Virus record (IMG/VR): IMGVR_UViG_3300023103_000007
Coordinates: 1-52,332 of that record
Reading direction: 5' to 3' (one strand)
DNA: 52,332 bases
Source of the DNA: a virus
Positions 1-8,192 of this stretch are shown here, in pieces; position 1 is the first letter of the stretch; each line of letters opens with the position of its first letter. The translations under genes were made by a program, and so were the position numbers. The notes under the pieces are model-generated. The model was not told the origin of the DNA and did not search any database. It saw only the letters and a list, made by a program, of their open reading frames with translations.

Positions 1-265
1 CTGCCCCTGCTGCTGCCCCTGCTGCTTCCCATGCTGCTTCTGCTGCTGCCCCTGCTGCTGTCCCCGCTGCTTCTGCTGCCCCTGCTGCTGCCCCTGCTGC
101 TGCCCCTGCTGCTTCCCATGCTGCTTCTGCTGCTGCTTCTGCTGCCCTTGCTGCTTCCCATGCTGCTGCCCTTGCTGCTTCTGCTACTTCTGCTGCTGCC
201 AATGCTGCCCTTGCTGCTTCCCATGCTGCTTCTGCTGCTGACCGTGCTGCCCTTGCTGCTTCCCA
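1..265. repeat. Imperfect CTG-rich tandem repeat, left contig end
   Basis: Nine-base units of the type CTGCTGCCC, CTGCTTCCC and CTGCTTCTG are repeated to about position 265. On the minus strand they encode an alanine-rich tail (A-A-W-E-A-A and A-A-G units) of the gene that starts at 715. Bases 1-167 repeat bases 52166-52332 with three differences (positions 51, 156 and 162), so this is also the terminal redundancy of the contig. Such a low-complexity tract is a natural place for an assembler to break a circular genome. Confidence 0.95.
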
Positions 266-715
266 ATCGTCAGTGCTCACAGTTCCGCCATTTGCTGACA
301 ATTCGTGAAGATCAATCACTTTTTGCACGACTTCTTTCGACGTTCCTGCGTGTTGATATGCGATCCGTAAGATTGCAATCTGGGTGCGGTGATACGCTTT
401 CTGCCAGTCATAATCTTCGGGCAATAATGCCAATGCATCGGCTGCCTGCTTGTACCAGTATCTGTTTTGCCCGTCCGGCAAGCCTTCAGAAATGGTATCC
501 TGTAGCCTCCACCACCATTCAGGCGGCCCGAAATATTCTTCTAGGTGAGCGTGATAGTCTTCGCGTTCAGGGTCAATGTCGTGAGATAGACAGCCCACAG
601 AGCAACCTTTAAAGCTGCCATCTGTCTCGCCATAAGTGCCTTTAATCAGCATATCTGCGGCAAGATGTTTTGCGGCCAGTTCGACGTGTAATTTCTTGCG
701 TTCTTCGTAATTCAT
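1..715 (-). CDS. Alanine-rich Imm5-like phage protein, N-terminal part (continues across the contig join)
   Basis: The minus-strand ATG at 715 follows a GAGGAT ribosome site. The first 150 or so residues hold a folded domain with the motifs KGCSVGCL and FGPPEWWWRLQD, typical of the phage family often annotated as Imm5-like or putative immunity protein. An A-A-W-E-A-A repeat follows. The frame is open to base 1; when base 1 is placed on base 52166 it continues in frame to a stop at 52095, giving about 261 residues. Function is unknown; the immunity label comes from the family name only. Gene 2 of a leftward operon. The repeat number probably varies between isolates. Confidence 0.75.
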   Translation of the reverse strand, partial: MNYEERKKLHVELAAKHLAADMLIKGTYGETDGSFKGCSVGCLSHDIDPEREDYHAHLEEYFGPPEWWWRLQDTISEGLPDGQNRYWYKQAADALALLPEDYDWQKAYHRTQIAILRIAYQHAGTSKEVVQKVIDLHELSANGGTVSTDDWEAARAARSAAEAAWEAARAALAAAEVAEAARAAAWEAARAAEAAAEAAWEAAGAAAGAAAGAAEAAGTAAGAAAEAAWEAAGAAAGA

Positions 716-743
716 TTTCATTATCCTCTTTATCCTTATGACA

Positions 744-772
744 ACTCTAATCTAGCATATAAAAAGTAACAA
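744..772 (-). promoter_or_regulatory. Possible internal promoter of the accessory operon
   Basis: On the minus strand TTGTTA is separated by 17 bases from TAGAGT, just upstream of the alanine-rich gene. The match is modest and the gene could equally be read from the promoter at 1161. Confidence 0.3.
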
Positions 773-776
773 AACG

Positions 777-1040
777 TTATAATTCGGCTTTCCGTTCAAA
801 GGTCAGTTGATTTAAAGCGTTGTAACGCTTTAAGAAAATGTCAGAACGTGCATTAACATAGTTAGTAACACCAACACCTATAAGACCGCTGTTAGATGCG
901 TGTACCATGACCTTTTCTCTTATTTTAGTAGTGCGTCTGACAATGTTGCATAATGTACCACTTGTGTTGCAATCTGCTATGATTTGTTCACGAGTCTTTC
1001 CATTAATTGCTGCGAGAATTACCAAAGCAAATTTATCCAT
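777..1040 (-). CDS. Small hypothetical protein, possible DNA binding
   Basis: First gene of the leftward accessory operon, 87 residues. I chose the ATG at 1040 because AGGATAACGATT precedes it; the frame is open further, to 1106, but that part would run into the promoter region. The protein is basic, with a helical N-terminal half (ALVILAAINGKTREQIIADC) that could be helix-turn-helix-like, and no family I can name. Base and codon use (AAA, GAA, TTT) are AT-richer than in the helicase gene next door, which fits the whole block having come from another phage. Confidence 0.6.
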   Translation of the reverse strand: MDKFALVILAAINGKTREQIIADCNTSGTLCNIVRRTTKIREKVMVHASNSGLIGVGVTNYVNARSDIFLKRYNALNQLTFERKAEL

Positions 1041-1118
1041 AATCGTTATCCTACTCAAATCTGGGTTAATCGTGCTCGTATCCTTGGCCTCAGCTATCTT
1101 CCGCAATGCTTCCGATCC

Positions 1119-1177
1119 TGGCTGATATAACCACTATATCTCAATCTGTCAGGATTGTAAAGTGGTTATATCAGCCA
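1119..1177. repeat. Perfect 17 bp inverted repeat around a promoter
   Basis: Arms at 1119-1135 and 1161-1177 are exact reverse complements (TGGCTGATATAACCACT and its complement), separated by 25 bases. The right arm contains the last codons and stop of the helicase gene. The loop contains the spacer of a minus-strand promoter, whose -35 and -10 boxes touch the two arms. It may be an operator for the accessory operon or a scar of the insertion that copied the helicase end. Confidence 0.9.
1133..1161 (-). promoter_or_regulatory. Promoter of the leftward accessory operon
   Basis: Minus strand TTTACA, 17 bases, TATAGT. It is the same promoter form found at the main phage operons. Its boxes abut the arms of the 1119-1177 inverted repeat, so a bound dimer would cover both boxes. 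Confidence 0.75.
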
Positions 1178-2608
1178 CTCACGATATTTGTCTCCCGTGA
1201 TGGTTGAGGCGATGTCTATCTTGTCCCTCAATGCTCTTATCACTCTCTCATCTATGGTTCCTGGGACATACAGATCTGTGTATGTCACTGACTTCTTCTG
1301 CCCCACACGATGAGCCCTGTCCTCGGACTGTATTCTTGTCTCCAGGTTATATCCATTGCTGTAGTATATGACATGACTGGCGGCAGTCCAGGTGTTTCCT
1401 CTTGCTCCTGTCTCGTTGGACACTATGAACCTGCACTCTGGGTCCTCCTGGAATCTGGTGGTGGCTCTCTCCCTGTCATCCAAGGTCGTTCCACCATGGA
1501 ACTCAACCACAGACTGTGGTCCATACACCTCCCTGATCTTATGTACGATAGTGTCGATGTCTGGACGATATGCAGACCATATTATCACCTTCCCACAGCT
1601 CTCCTCTATGACCTCCATCATCGTCTCCAGTCTGTTGTTCTGGAGATAGTGTAGATTGCCCTCCTCGTCCCTGACGTGACCACACAGTATCTGGTGCATC
1701 CTGGTCATCTGCTGCATCACCTGAGTAGCTGAGACAAAACTCCCCTCCCCGATCTCAGACTGTGCAGATCTCCTCACCTCATCGTACATTCTTCTCTGCT
1801 GTGGACTCAGCTCCACCTCCCTCATCGTGTAGATCTTGGGGGGTAGATCAAGACACTCCTCCTTGGTCACTCTGTATGAGTGTGGCTTTATCCTCCTGGC
1901 AAGATCCTCAGTATCTCTGTATGCAACCGGCACCTTCACTACTCTACCACCAACATACTTCTCCTCTATCACTGCGTATCTTGCCCTGAAAGAGAAGTAG
2001 GACGAGAACCCCAGCATCCTTCTTCCCAGGAACTCAAACTGAGAGTATATGTCCAGAGGTGATCTCGTTGCTGGGGATCCAGTCATTATTCTCCTCACTG
2101 CGCAGTGTCTTGATATCTCCACAGCTCTCTTAGTCCTCGTAGATGTTGGATTCTTAATCGTGGTACTCTCATCCAGGTACACAGCTGCAGGTCCTGATGA
2201 GACATGCCTCAGGGCACACTTAAGTGCCTTGTCTCCTGATGACATAGCCTCGATATTCATTATCAACACATATGGTCTGTCGCTGTTGAGCAACTTATTT
2301 AGTTTCACCTGATGAGCAGAAGACCCCCCTCCTGGTCTCCACTCTACTATCTCACATGAACTCCTGACGCTGTCTGGCATGTGCGTGGGTATCTCCCTGA
2401 GCAGCCAGTTCATGTAAACAGCCTTTGGTGCGAGTATCAATACTCTGGTGACTGAACCTGCTAGAATCAGCTTTGACATCTCATCAATGGCAACCTTGGT
2501 CTTCCCAGCACCCATCTCCATCAGCCAGGCGAATCCCTCTCTGCCCTCTGCCTGACGCAGTGCCTCTCTCTGGTGGTTATATGGTCTAGTCTTGTACTCG
2601 TATATCAT
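1166..2608 (-). CDS. SNF2-family (SF2) DNA helicase/translocase
   Basis: An ATP-driven translocase of 480 residues, probably acting on phage DNA during replication or recombination. Walker A is MEMGAGKTKVAIDE near residue 35, the DEXX box appears as YLDEST near 146, and the C-terminal RecA domain ends with the family signature RIQSEDRAHRVGQKKSVTY followed by DLYVPGTIDERV. The ATG follows GGGAGATACATAG. It is transcribed alone, leftward, away from the replication arm. The length fits the short SNF2-like helicases common in phages, which lack accessory domains. Confidence 0.93.
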   Translation of the reverse strand: MIYEYKTRPYNHQREALRQAEGREGFAWLMEMGAGKTKVAIDEMSKLILAGSVTRVLILAPKAVYMNWLLREIPTHMPDSVRSSCEIVEWRPGGGSSAHQVKLNKLLNSDRPYVLIMNIEAMSSGDKALKCALRHVSSGPAAVYLDESTTIKNPTSTRTKRAVEISRHCAVRRIMTGSPATRSPLDIYSQFEFLGRRMLGFSSYFSFRARYAVIEEKYVGGRVVKVPVAYRDTEDLARRIKPHSYRVTKEECLDLPPKIYTMREVELSPQQRRMYDEVRRSAQSEIGEGSFVSATQVMQQMTRMHQILCGHVRDEEGNLHYLQNNRLETMMEVIEESCGKVIIWSAYRPDIDTIVHKIREVYGPQSVVEFHGGTTLDDRERATTRFQEDPECRFIVSNETGARGNTWTAASHVIYYSNGYNLETRIQSEDRAHRVGQKKSVTYTDLYVPGTIDERVIRALRDKIDIASTITGDKYREWLI

Positions 2609-2629
2609 CTATGTATCTCCCTTGTCGAC

Positions 2630-2658
2630 AGTATAGCTCGGGGGTTACTGTGGCACAA
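2630..2658 (-). promoter_or_regulatory. Promoter of the helicase gene
   Basis: Minus strand TTGTGC, 17 bases, TATACT, with GC just before the -10 as in the other phage promoters. The transcript would start about 15 bases ahead of the ATG at 2608. Confidence 0.6.
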
Positions 2659-2685
2659 TATGCGCGATAGTCGGGGGTTACCGTG
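2638..2685. repeat. Direct repeat pair at the helicase promoter
   Basis: TCGGGGGTTACTGTG (2638-2652) and TCGGGGGTTACCGTG (2671-2685) are 33 bases apart, start to start, about three helical turns. The first overlaps the spacer of the helicase promoter, so the pair looks like an operator. Confidence 0.6.
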
Positions 2686-2771
2686 AAGGTATTGTTTTAG
2701 AACTCACACTGATCAGGCAATAGGGAAGTAATATGTTGCAAACCCCTACAGTGCTTGTGTATGCATCCTTG

Positions 2772-2848
2772 TGCTATTAGTATATTACTTATAACGTGAG
2801 AATTTTATAAAAGTTAGCCTCGCGGGCGCGCACGTGAGTAAGTAATAG
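2772..2848 (+). promoter_or_regulatory. Divergent control region, copy 1 of the long inverted repeat
   Basis: This AT-rich stretch lies between the leftward helicase and the rightward replication arm. It reads TGCTATTAGTATATT, then CTTATAAC, then TTAGCCTCGCGGGCGCG, then AAGTAATAG. The same series of blocks, with small changes, occurs in reverse complement at 27591-27673. Each copy therefore points toward one of the two convergent early arms. It could be a shared activator or operator region, or a replication origin. Confidence 0.8.
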
Positions 2849-2871
2849 TTTACTAGGTTCAATTCTTACGC

Positions 2872-2900
2872 TTTACTTCTCTGCAAACCTGGACTATAGC
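2872..2900 (+). promoter_or_regulatory. Promoter of the rightward replication arm
   Basis: TTTACT, 17 bases, TATAGC. The predicted start near 2907 is 29 bases ahead of the ATG at 2936, which has a good ribosome site. Confidence 0.65.
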
Positions 2901-2935
2901 TTCTATGTGTCGATTATACCATGAGGGAGAATTCG

Positions 2936-3550
2936 ATGAGAACTATTGATGATGACGAGATAGTGGGGTTCACTCATGCCCCGAGCGAGCAGGAGTCCCT
3001 TTCACTCACTGAGCTTGGTGTAAGACTCTACGTGGTTGACTCTGCGATTGCTGATGCTGAGACTCTCATCGAGAGACTGAGGGAGGAGAAGAGGAAGATC
3101 TCTCACGAGGATCTTCCTCGAAAGATGCAGGAGTTGGGTCAGGACAATATTGGTCTTCCTAGTCAGGGTGTAGACCTGCGTCTAGAGCCGTACTATCATG
3201 CGAACATTGCCGCCTCATGGGAGGCTGAGAGGAAGGACGCAGCTTTCCGCTACCTGGAGGACAGTGGTAATGGAGACCTCATAAAGACTAATCTTGTCAT
3301 ATCCTTCCCCCGACGAGCCAAGCACAAGGCGGACTGGCTACTTGGGGTCATAGATAGAGTTAAGCAGCTCATCGAGAGTGAGGGCGGTGAGGTGCATGAT
3401 GTGCCGGTTCCCTCTGTTGAGATGACTGTTCCCTGGAATACCCTGACGGCTTTCGTCAGGGAGCAAGTCGAGAGTGGTGAGCCCATCGATCTCGATGTAC
3501 TTGGTGCAACGGTGGGCAGTGTCGTTAAGATAAAGAAGAGGAAGTCCTGA
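2936..3550 (+). CDS. Conserved phage protein at the head of the replication module
   Basis: 204 residues. An earlier in-frame ATG lies at 2921, but the one at 2936 has the ribosome site (GAGGGAGAATTCG). Residues 25-60 are helical and charged (IADAETLIERLREEKRKI) and probably form a coiled coil; the middle contains YYHANIAASWEAERKDAAF. The end is lysine-rich (VKIKKRKS), which suits nucleic acid contact. The next gene overlaps by one base, so the two are probably made together. I recognise it only as a common partner of the following protein in phage replication modules; the function is unknown. Confidence 0.7.
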   Translation: MRTIDDDEIVGFTHAPSEQESLSLTELGVRLYVVDSAIADAETLIERLREEKRKISHEDLPRKMQELGQDNIGLPSQGVDLRLEPYYHANIAASWEAERKDAAFRYLEDSGNGDLIKTNLVISFPRRAKHKADWLLGVIDRVKQLIESEGGEVHDVPVPSVEMTVPWNTLTAFVREQVESGEPIDLDVLGATVGSVVKIKKRKS

Positions 3551-4377
3551 TGTCTAAGAGTGAAGTAGTTGCTGCAGAGAAGAGCAGCCAGGTGGTTGCA
3601 GTTGCTGGTCTGGAGCAGATCAGTGATGATGTACTTGGTGAGATAAGTGGTCTGGAGGGTGTCGGTCTCTCTGACTCCGTTGAGGATCGTGGTACTCCTC
3701 TGCTGTATATTGCACAGAAGAACAGCCGACAGGTCAACAAGCGTGCACCTGAGTACATTGATGGTCTTGAGGCTGGTATGGCCTTCAACAACTTGACTGG
3801 CAAGTTCTACGATGCTGAGGGTGACGGTGTAGACGTGTATGTCTGCTTCTTCAAGCCAGTCTGGATTGAGTGGACACCTGTTGATGCTGGTGGTGGGTTC
3901 CATGGCATCTACGATCGTGACCACGAGATTGCTCGTACTGGTCGTCAGCGGGAGGGTCGCTCAGACATCATCGATCTTCCTAATGGTCACGAGCTCGTGC
4001 TGACTCATCAGTACTATGCAGTGCTGGCAGATAGTATGCAGCCAATCGTTATACCAATGTCCTCGTCCAACCTGAAGGCATCTCAGAAGCTGCAGAACCT
4101 CATTGGTGAGCGTAAGGCGCAGACCTCGTCAGGTCGAGTTGTTACTCTTCCTGCCTACTTCACCAAGTTTAAGATCAAGACTGTGTACTCGGAGAACGAG
4201 AAGGGAGACTGGTTCCGCATGGTCGTTCAGGCCGCTGGTCCTGTCGAGGATCCGTCTGTCCGTGAGTTCTGCAAGCAGTTTGCTCTTGCCTGTCAGCGAA
4301 ATGAGGTGGATGTCGCTCAGCCGATCGACAATACACCCCTGGACTCAGTTGTCCCTGATGATGACATCCCTGTGTGA
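3550..4377 (+). CDS. Conserved phage replication-module protein, possibly ssDNA-binding
   Basis: 275 residues, TGATG-coupled to the gene before. It carries the conserved core TPLLYIAQKNSRQVNKRAPE followed by YIDGLEAGMAFNNLTGKFYD, found in a widespread phage family encoded next to primases and helicases. It ends in an acidic tail (DSVVPDDDIPV), which in many single-strand DNA-binding proteins recruits partners. That, and its place before the primase, make ssDNA binding a reasonable guess, but no OB-fold signature is certain by eye. Confidence 0.7.
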   Translation: MSKSEVVAAEKSSQVVAVAGLEQISDDVLGEISGLEGVGLSDSVEDRGTPLLYIAQKNSRQVNKRAPEYIDGLEAGMAFNNLTGKFYDAEGDGVDVYVCFFKPVWIEWTPVDAGGGFHGIYDRDHEIARTGRQREGRSDIIDLPNGHELVLTHQYYAVLADSMQPIVIPMSSSNLKASQKLQNLIGERKAQTSSGRVVTLPAYFTKFKIKTVYSENEKGDWFRMVVQAAGPVEDPSVREFCKQFALACQRNEVDVAQPIDNTPLDSVVPDDDIPV

Positions 4378-4387
4378 CAGCGACACT

Positions 4388-4407
4388 GGGGAGGGACACC
4401 CCTCCCC
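4388..4407 (+). terminator. Perfect hairpin between operon genes, built on the C-rich motif
   Basis: GGGGAGGG and CCCTCCCC form an 8 bp stem with the 4-base loop ACAC in the 57-base gap before the primase gene, followed by GATCGCC. There is no run of T, so attenuation or mRNA processing is as likely as true termination. Confidence 0.5.
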
Positions 4408-4434
4408 GATCGCCCTATCTCACAGTGAGGAATC

Positions 4435-5958
4435 ATGGACAGTACAGACAGGATTATGAGGCTCTTTGAGGGCTATGACATGGCTTATGGTACTCATGGT
4501 GCTATGAGTCAGAACGATACCAAGGGTGGGAAGCAGGAGATCAAGAAGACAGCCAGGACTGTGGCAGGGAGAGTAACTCGTGAGATCTGGGAGAGTCATC
4601 TCTCTGGTGATAACCCTCTTGGTGTCATTCCCATAAGATCGGACAATACGTGTCTGTGGGGTTGTATAGATGTTGACAAGTATGACATGCATCTTGGTGA
4701 AGTTGTCAAGAAGATAGAGTCATCTAAGTTTCCTCTTGTGGTGTGCAGGACAAAGTCGGGTGGCGCGCATCTGTTCCTCTTCTTGACTGAGCCAGCTCCT
4801 GCGGAGCAGGTGAGGATAAGACTCAGGGAGATGGCCGCAAGCATGGGATGGGGAGACTGTGAGGTGTTCCCGAAGCAGTCTAGGGTTATGACTGACCGAG
4901 GAGATCTGGGTAACTGGCTCAACATGCCCTATCTTGGTGGCGATGAGACCACCAGGTATGGTGTCAAGGAGAGTGGCAGTGGCATGGTGCTCTCTGAGTT
5001 TCTCTCCTGGGCTGAGTCGAGAAGGGTGAGCCCATCTAGTCTTGGTAGAGTCAGGATACCTCAGCCTGAGGACGAGACCTTAGACGATGGTCCGCCGTGT
5101 CTTCAGCATCTTGCGTCTGTGGGGTTTCCTGAGGGAACGAGGAACAATGGTCTCTTTGGTCTGGGTGTGTTCTGCAAGAGGAAGTTTGGCTCTCGGTGGC
5201 GTGAGATGCTGGAGAAGTACAACAGAGAGTACATGAGACCCCCCCTCTCGTCTGAGGAGGTCATGTCAACTATAAAGAATCTCGACAGACAGGAGTATGG
5301 TTACAAGTGCAGTGATCAGCCCTGTGTCTCATACTGCAACTCTACTCTGTGCAGGACTAGGAAGTTTGGTATTGGCTCGTCATCTGACTATCCTAGCATA
5401 TCAGGTCTGTCGAAGCTGGACAGTGATCCCGCAATATGGTTCATGGACATAGATGATGAGAGAATAGAGCTGACTACTAGGCAGCTCCAGAGCTACAGGG
5501 AGTTTCACACTGTCTGCATGGAGCGCCTTACGATATGCTACAAGATGCTGAAGCAGGACACATGGATGGACATGGTTCGTCTTGCAATGGAGGGAGCCTC
5601 AATAATTGAGCTTCCTCCTGAGGCTAAGAACGAGGGTCACTTCAGGGAGTTGCTTGAGGACTTCTGTGTCAATAGACATGCAGCTCAGGCTAGGGATGAG
5701 ATATTTGATGGGAAGCCTTTTCATGATGAGGAGGATGGGAACATCTACTTCAAGCTCAGCTCCCTCATGGACTTTCTCGACAGGCACAACTTCAAGGTAT
5801 GGGGTCGTAACAAAGTGTCTCATGCTGTTCTAACCATTGGTGGAAAGAAGTTCCTGAACATTAGAGGAAAGGGCGTCAACGTTTTCTGGGTGAGGGCATT
5901 AGAGTTTGTTGCTGTTCCACAGAGATCGGTGCCAGCTACACAGGAGGAGCCAGTATGA
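4435..5958 (+). CDS. Archaeo-eukaryotic-type DNA primase
   Basis: 507 residues; it would make primers for the phage polymerase. The AEP fold is visible as CLWGCIDVDKYDMHL (metal-binding aspartates, about residues 70-85), then VVCRTKSGGAHLFLFL (the S-x-x-x-H nucleotide motif, about 103-118), then EVFPKQSRV and NWLNMPYLGG, as in phage and plasmid primases. A cysteine set (CSDQPCVSYCNSTLC, near 295-310) may bind zinc. The C-terminal 150 residues may be a PriCT-like helical domain. The ATG follows GAGGAATC. Helicase-like genes flank it. Confidence 0.85.
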   Translation: MDSTDRIMRLFEGYDMAYGTHGAMSQNDTKGGKQEIKKTARTVAGRVTREIWESHLSGDNPLGVIPIRSDNTCLWGCIDVDKYDMHLGEVVKKIESSKFPLVVCRTKSGGAHLFLFLTEPAPAEQVRIRLREMAASMGWGDCEVFPKQSRVMTDRGDLGNWLNMPYLGGDETTRYGVKESGSGMVLSEFLSWAESRRVSPSSLGRVRIPQPEDETLDDGPPCLQHLASVGFPEGTRNNGLFGLGVFCKRKFGSRWREMLEKYNREYMRPPLSSEEVMSTIKNLDRQEYGYKCSDQPCVSYCNSTLCRTRKFGIGSSSDYPSISGLSKLDSDPAIWFMDIDDERIELTTRQLQSYREFHTVCMERLTICYKMLKQDTWMDMVRLAMEGASIIELPPEAKNEGHFRELLEDFCVNRHAAQARDEIFDGKPFHDEEDGNIYFKLSSLMDFLDRHNFKVWGRNKVSHAVLTIGGKKFLNIRGKGVNVFWVRALEFVAVPQRSVPATQEEPV

Positions 5959-6263
5959 CACAGCCGACAGAGAGGAAGATCTGGGAGATAGAGATGAGGA
6001 TCAGGAGTATTGAGGATGCTCTTGAGTGCAACCATCTTCGTAGTATCTGTGTTGAGCGGAGGGGTGACTTGGATCATGGATACAGGGATCTTGGTACTCT
6101 GGTGGGATCCTGTGGACTCAACATGGAGTCACTCTCCAGGGAGGTTGTCTCGGTGGTCAGGGGTATACTCAGGTTGAGACTGGAGGAATCGAGAGTGGAG
6201 ATTGGTCACTATCGTGGCATTCTGAGACAGAGACAGAGAGAGGAGCAGGCTAGTGGATCCTGA
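5955..6263 (+). CDS. Small coiled-coil hypothetical protein
   Basis: 102 residues, overlapping the primase stop by an ATGA and itself overlapped by the helicase start. The sequence is strongly charged and helical, with an amphipathic first half (WEIEMRIRSIEDALE) and an arginine- and glutamate-rich end. Its position between primase and helicase suggests an adaptor, but that is inference only. No named family recognised. Confidence 0.65.
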   Translation: MTQPTERKIWEIEMRIRSIEDALECNHLRSICVERRGDLDHGYRDLGTLVGSCGLNMESLSREVVSVVRGILRLRLEESRVEIGHYRGILRQRQREEQASGS

Positions 6264-7755
6264 GATTATACTTGGTCCTCCGGGAACAGGAAAGACCACT
6301 CGTCTTCTCTCTGAGGTTGAGAGGGAGCTTGCATCTGGTGTTGCTCCTGACAGGATTGGATATGTCTCCTTCACGAAGAGGGCGGCGAGAGAGGCTGTGG
6401 AGAGAGCCTGTAAGAAGTTCTCTCTGTCAGACAGGGACCTGCCTCACTTTCGCACTCTCCACTCCATGTGTTTCAGGTGCTTGGGTCTGTCCAACAGCGA
6501 CATTCTCGAGGGGAAGAAGGTTGTGGAGTTTGGTCGCTGGCTCGGCATAGAGATGAGCGAGATGGTCTCCATGGAGGAGGGTAGCTCGTTTGGTTTCAAG
6601 GATGGTGATCGAGCACTGTTCATGGAGAATCTCTCCAGGGTCAGGAGGATTCCTCTCAGGCAGCAGTATGATGAGGCACACGACTCTCTGCCATGGCATA
6701 TGGTTGAGCGTGTTGGCAGGGGTCTCTCTCAGTATAAGAGGGATCATCATCTAGTGGACTACACTGACATGCTCAGGATGTTCTGCGAGTCAGACACGTA
6801 TGCTCCCAGTCTTGAGGTTCTATTCGTAGACGAGGCACAGGATCTGTCTCCCCTGCAGTGGGATGTAGTGTGGAAGCTAGCTCTGGACGCCAGGAGGGTT
6901 GTCATCGCTGGCGACGATGATCAGGCCATCTACAGGTGGGCGGGTGCAGATGTCGAGAAGTTCGTGGACATGGATGGGGATGTTACAGTTCTTGGTCAGT
7001 CCTGGAGGGTTCCCTCATCTGTACAGGCAGTTAGCGCTGGCATCCTCTCCAGGCTTCACAGGCGGCGAGATAAAGCCTGGTCGCCTAGGGTAGCAGAGGG
7101 GGTTGTTACACGAGTGCCTGACTTCTGGAGCGCTGACCTGTCGGGTCCTGACGTACTGGTACTGGTGCGTAACGCGTTTGTAGCCCGCAGTATAATGCCT
7201 CACCTGTCCAGAGAGGGTGTTGTCTATGAGTGGAGGGGTCACCCATCAATAAGACAGAGCACCGTTGACGCTGTGCGACTCTGGGAGACACTCCGCAGGG
7301 GAGAGGCAGTGACGGTCGATGAGGCCAGGCAGGTCTACAGCTTGATGTCCTCTGGAACTGGTGTCCGGAGAGGGTTCAAGGAGTTGAAGGGTCTCCCCCC
7401 GACTGACCTCATTGGTATAGGTGATCTCAGGGAGAGAGGTGGTCTGGTCAGGGATGACATATGGCATCAGGCTCTTGAGAGGATACCAGCGGACGAGAGG
7501 AGCTATATGATTCGAGCCAGGAGACGTGGTGAGTCTCTCCTGTCCAGACCAAGGGTGAGAGTCTCCACTATACATGGGTCCAAGGGTGGTGAGGCTGATC
7601 ATGTTGTCATACTCACTGACATGGCCGCGAGGACACATGCAGAGATGATGACTAGTCCTGATGATGAGGCTCGTGTGTGGTATGTTGGTGTGACTCGTGC
7701 CAGGGAGAGACTCACAATAGTGGAGCCCTCAAGTAAGACGAATTTCAGGATCTAA
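6253..7755 (+). CDS. UvrD/PcrA-like superfamily 1 DNA helicase
   Basis: 500 residues, GTG start at 6253 inside the end of the gene before. Motifs in order: Walker A GPPGTGKTTRLL (residues 8-19), motif Ia YVSFTKRAAREAVERA, motif II LFVDEAQDLSPLQWDV (about 192-207), motif III AGDDDQAIYRWAGA, motif IV QSWRVPSSVQ, and late motifs STIHGSKGGEADHVVI and RVWYVGVTRARERL. The protein is shorter than cellular UvrD, with reduced 1B/2B domains, as in many phage helicases. It probably unwinds DNA 3' to 5' at the replication fork or in recombination. Confidence 0.93.
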   Translation: MDPEIILGPPGTGKTTRLLSEVERELASGVAPDRIGYVSFTKRAAREAVERACKKFSLSDRDLPHFRTLHSMCFRCLGLSNSDILEGKKVVEFGRWLGIEMSEMVSMEEGSSFGFKDGDRALFMENLSRVRRIPLRQQYDEAHDSLPWHMVERVGRGLSQYKRDHHLVDYTDMLRMFCESDTYAPSLEVLFVDEAQDLSPLQWDVVWKLALDARRVVIAGDDDQAIYRWAGADVEKFVDMDGDVTVLGQSWRVPSSVQAVSAGILSRLHRRRDKAWSPRVAEGVVTRVPDFWSADLSGPDVLVLVRNAFVARSIMPHLSREGVVYEWRGHPSIRQSTVDAVRLWETLRRGEAVTVDEARQVYSLMSSGTGVRRGFKELKGLPPTDLIGIGDLRERGGLVRDDIWHQALERIPADERSYMIRARRRGESLLSRPRVRVSTIHGSKGGEADHVVILTDMAARTHAEMMTSPDDEARVWYVGVTRARERLTIVEPSSKTNFRI

Positions 7756-7763
7756 TCTGGGGC

Positions 7764-7792
7764 TTTACATTCTTGCCCAGATGGGCTATACT
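7764..7792 (+). promoter_or_regulatory. Promoter ahead of the NPKR-domain gene
   Basis: TTTACA, 17 bases, TATACT with GGGC just upstream of the -10. It is one of the best matches in the window to the phage's repeated promoter form. Predicted start near 7799. Confidence 0.8.
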
Positions 7793-7799
7793 CACTGTG

Positions 7800-8192
7800 A
7801 ACTGGGGATGTGTCTTGGTGTGCTTAGCAGTAACACGACAGGGTTTTGGTGACATATGGGCTCTTGAGAGCTTTGAGGAAGCCGACACCCATCCTCTTAT
7901 TCAGTATGGCGATGCCAAGATGTGTGGTCCTCAGGATATCTTGAGGCAGTACAACACTCTTGAGCTACCAAGGCTAGTTGGGATGACCGGAGACTCCGTG
8001 CTCATCCAGGACTATGACCAGTACGTTCCAAGAAGGAGTGATGCTCCAGTAGGAAGAGTAAGGTCAGCGGCTGAGGGCTATGCTGACAGGATATGGCGCG
8101 CTCTACTGAGGGCAGCAAGACCAGTTCCAACTGATCCAGCAGAGATCTGCAGGATAGTGGTCATGGATAGAAAGACAATCAAGGAGGTCAAG
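7800..8192 (+). other. Open stretch upstream of the NPKR gene: N-terminal extension or long leader
   Basis: The frame of the next gene stays open back to 7773, so an N-terminal extension of up to about 130 residues is possible, for example from GTG 7797 or ATG 7920. However, none of these starts has a good ribosome site and the promoter overlaps the beginning of the open frame. The alternative is a 390-base untranslated leader. The stretch reads like protein (LIQDYDQYVPRRSDAPVGR), so an upstream-extended isoform should be considered. Confidence 0.4.

Noticed and set aside
1-265. CRISPR array
   Set aside because: The units are contiguous nine-base variants with no spacers; they code for alanine-rich protein.
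31-612. Plus-strand leucine/proline-rich open frame at the left end
   Set aside because: It is the reverse reading of the CTG repeat; the minus-strand frame has a real N-terminal domain, a ribosome site and a natural end across the join.
3250-3924. Minus-strand open frame of 224 codons
   Set aside because: Lies against two well-supported coupled genes and has low-complexity composition typical of shadow frames.
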